From NCBI RefSeq assembly GCF_029436685.1, contig NZ_JAROCY010000009.1, positions 1 through 64,000 of the forward strand: 64,000 bases of DNA, read 5' to 3'. Of the stretch, positions 62,529 through 64,000 are shown piece after piece; positions within the stretch are counted from its first letter, which is position 1; each line of letters opens with the position of its first letter. The DNA comes from Novosphingobium cyanobacteriorum. GTDB taxonomy: Bacteria > Pseudomonadota > Alphaproteobacteria > Sphingomonadales > Sphingomonadaceae. A program made the position numbers and the translations under genes. The notes under the pieces were generated by a model that saw only the letters and a list, made by a program, of their open reading frames with translations, ran no database searches and was not told the DNA's origin.

Positions 62529-63089
62529 ATGCAGGCAAGTGACGACGCGAAGATGGCCCATCCGGCCGGGACTGGCGGAATGGGCGGGGATACGCCGCCT
62601 GCGGATGATATCGCCCTGCCGGGCTGGGCGATCACCGGGCTGGACTATCCCACCTTCCGCATCGGCCTGTTGGCCAAGGTGATGGACCGCCTGACCATCC
62701 GCGATCTGATGGACACCGATGGGCTGACTTATGCCGAATGGCGCGTGCTGGTCCGGCTCGCTGCGGTCGAGGACGGCGGCACCCCCGGTCGCGTGGCCGA
62801 ACTCGCCTGGGCGGACCTTGCCGAAGTCAGCCGGGCAATCGGCTCGCTTGAGCGCAAGGGCCTGGTCGAACGGCACAAGAACCCAAAGGACCTCAGGACC
62901 TCGATCCTGCACCTCACGGCCCGCGGCCGGGCGCAGCATGAAGCGACGCTTGCCCGGCGCAACGCCTTTCACGAAAACCTGCTCGCCGGGCTCAACACGG
63001 CGGAGCGGGCCCAGCTTGATGAGCTGCTTTCCAGGATCGGCGCACAGTTGCACATCTCGCCCCCCGCCGGGACTCACCGCACCGCGTAG
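62529..63089 (+). CDS. MarR-family regulator (paralogue B)
   Basis: A 186-residue MarR regulator: ITGLDYPTFRIGLLAKVMDRLTIRDLMDTDGLTYAEWRVLVRLA (dimer helices), GRVAELAWADLAEVSRAIGSLERKGLVERH (HTH) and NPKDLRTSILHLTARG (wing). It is a close paralogue of the MarR at 51066. It is divergent from the carotenoid-oxygenase operon, and paired TTGA-N4-TCAA sites in the gap make it the best candidate to bind that motif. The ATG at 62529 is a conservative start; in-frame codons reach back to 62421, overlapping the promoter. Confidence 0.88.
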   Translation: MQASDDAKMAHPAGTGGMGGDTPPADDIALPGWAITGLDYPTFRIGLLAKVMDRLTIRDLMDTDGLTYAEWRVLVRLAAVEDGGTPGRVAELAWADLAEVSRAIGSLERKGLVERHKNPKDLRTSILHLTARGRAQHEATLARRNAFHENLLAGLNTAERAQLDELLSRIGAQLHISPPAGTHRTA

Positions 63090-63559
63090 TATCGGAACAG
63101 CGAATGGTCGGGCTCCGCGCTCCCTTCCGCGGCGGGGCGGCGAACGCCCTTGCCGATGATCACCGTGCGGTTCAGCCATTCGTGCGGACCATCGGGCGCG
63201 CGGAAATAGGGGGTGCAGCGGAAATAGGGTGGCACCGGATCGTGGCCTGGCCGCTCCAGCATTCCGTGCACATAGCCAAGGTTGCGGATGTAGATCAGCG
63301 CACCGTCGTCGGCCTCGATCATGTAGTGCGCGTTCAGTTCCACCACGCCATCGGTGCGGATCATGGGCCAGTCGGCCCCGCTGTGGTCCACCAGCTTGCC
63401 CTGCAGCCTCGGGCCGCTGACAGTGCTTCCCGCACCCACCGAGGTATAGGCAAAGCGCGGCCCGTCGCGATGGATAGGCTCGGTCGACCAGCGCCGGTCG
63501 AAGTTGATCCGGATGTCGAACACATGTTCGAGGCGGAGGGAAAGGTCGATCTGGTCCAA
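63074..63559 (-). CDS. DUF3237 family protein
   Basis: About 161 residues. The pattern LRLEHVFDIRINFD, TSVGAGSTVSGPRLQGKLVDHSGADWPMIRTDGVVELNAHYMIEADDGALIYIRNLGYVHG matches the DUF3237 beta-barrel family. The biochemical role is not known to me; such genes recur in aromatic catabolic clusters. Its 3' end overlaps the convergent marR by 16 bp. The start is uncertain: TTG at 63559 has AGGAAG six bases upstream, while a longer frame begins at a TTG at 63619. Confidence 0.75.
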   Translation of the reverse strand: MDQIDLSLRLEHVFDIRINFDRRWSTEPIHRDGPRFAYTSVGAGSTVSGPRLQGKLVDHSGADWPMIRTDGVVELNAHYMIEADDGALIYIRNLGYVHGMLERPGHDPVPPYFRCTPYFRAPDGPHEWLNRTVIIGKGVRRPAAEGSAEPDHSLFRYYAVR

Positions 63560-63607
63560 GAAGGGCTTCCTGCTGATGCTTCGCCGCTGGCGGCGCGACA
63601 ATGATGC

Positions 63608-63619
63608 TTGATCAATCAA
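63608..63619. promoter_or_regulatory. TTGA-N4-TCAA site, copy 4
   Basis: TTGATCAATCAA between the two divergent DUF3237 genes, 12 bases before the ATG at 63631. Confidence 0.5.
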
Positions 63620-63630
63620 ATAAGATCACT

Positions 63631-64000
63631 ATGCAAGCCACTTCGACATCCGCAGGGAGATCCAGGTTGATTGATTGGCAGCCCTTTGCCCCCAGGTTCC
63701 GCTATGCGTTCTCGATCGCGCTGACGCTGGGCAAGCCCTATTGGCTGAAGCCCACCACCATGGGGGCCACCCGCGCGGGCGTCTATGCGGTGGAAGGCGA
63801 GGTGGAGGGGCCCGGCATCAAGGGCCGCGTCATTCCGATGAGCGGTGGCGACTGGCCGCTGCTTCGCCCCGACGGGGTGATCGATTTCGATGCACGCTAC
63901 ATGCTCGAACTCGATGACGGCACGATCATCTACATGCAGAACCGCGGCTACCGCTGGGCCTATACCGAGGAAGTTGCCGAACGCATGGCCCGCAACGAAC
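63631..64000 (+). CDS. DUF3237 family protein, partial (runs off the window)
   Basis: The ATG at 63631 opens a frame to the window end: MQATSTSAGRSRLIDWQPF, then RFRYAFSIALTLGKPYWLKPTTMGATRAGVYAVEGEVEGPGIKGRVIPMSGGDWPLLRPDGVIDFDARYMLELDDGTIIYMQNRGY. The DWPLLRPDGVIDFDARYMLELDDGTIIY core aligns with the neighbouring DUF3237 protein (DWPMIRTDGVVELNAHYMIEADDGALIY), so the two are divergent paralogues. The C-terminal part is missing. Role unknown, presumably in the same aromatic pathway. Confidence 0.8.
   Translation, partial: MQATSTSAGRSRLIDWQPFAPRFRYAFSIALTLGKPYWLKPTTMGATRAGVYAVEGEVEGPGIKGRVIPMSGGDWPLLRPDGVIDFDARYMLELDDGTIIYMQNRGYRWAYTEEVAERMARNE

Noticed and set aside
1..64000. CRISPR arrays, tRNA or rRNA genes, complete insertion sequences
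   Set aside because: No regularly spaced repeats, cloverleaf-like sequences or transposases with matched ends were recognised on reading both strands.

Overview
The window looks like part of a large plasmid or secondary replicon of a sphingomonad (Novosphingobium/Sphingobium-like Alphaproteobacterium). The DNA is GC-rich. It carries a parA-parB-repA replication and partition operon with nearby repeats, an orphan ParA ATPase, MucR/Ros and PilZ proteins, remnants of an integrase and of a type IV pilin, and gene contents typical of sphingomonads: STN-type TonB receptors, LuxI/LuxR with PhyH, a lasso-peptide locus with its isopeptidase, and carotenoid-oxygenase/tannase aromatic catabolism. The assignment is inference from gene content. 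No rRNA, tRNA, CRISPR array or intact insertion sequence was seen.

Layout. 0-5 kb: a secreted RTX calcium-binding protein, then decayed DNA with a frameshifted integrase-like gene, a frameshifted zinc-ribbon gene, and inverted repeats. 5-11.4 kb: the replicon, with a winged-helix protein of unknown role, a repeat-rich gene-free stretch (candidate origin), repA, a perfect palindrome that may be parS, parB and parA. 11.4-18.2 kb: sparse accessory DNA with a small ORF, MucR, MarR, a small membrane protein, orphan ParA, PilZ and a secreted lipocalin-sized protein. 18.8-22.6 kb: a second, larger RTX protein preceded by a LuxR-type regulator.

23.5-38.8 kb is the most interesting region. It contains a FecI/FecR pair, a Xre-RES toxin-antitoxin module, an STN TonB receptor overlapping a lasso-peptide isopeptidase gene, and on the opposite strand a seven-gene co-directional train: luxR, luxI, phyH, gntR, lasso precursor (A), B protein and C macrolactam synthetase. 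The predicted lasso peptide starts GAPGNQLE and should have an 8-residue Gly1-Glu8 ring like subterisin A. The tight gene packing suggests that quorum sensing, a GntR regulator and lasso-peptide production are coupled.

40.8-45 kb: a diguanylate cyclase and two strongly AT-rich islands flanking a truncated VirB2-like pilin, a lytic transglycosylase and a XRE-type regulator. 45-64 kb: a catabolic island for plant- or lignin-type aromatic esters and stilbenes. It holds type-B carboxylesterases, a FucP-like transporter, a tannase/feruloyl esterase, a beta-lactamase-fold hydrolase, FAD monooxygenase, a TonB receptor, an aromatic-acid MFS transporter, an aldehyde dehydrogenase, a carotenoid/lignostilbene oxygenase, two DUF3237 proteins and three MarR regulators. 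Four copies of a TTGA-N4-TCAA palindrome sit in its promoter regions and may be the operator of one of the MarR proteins.
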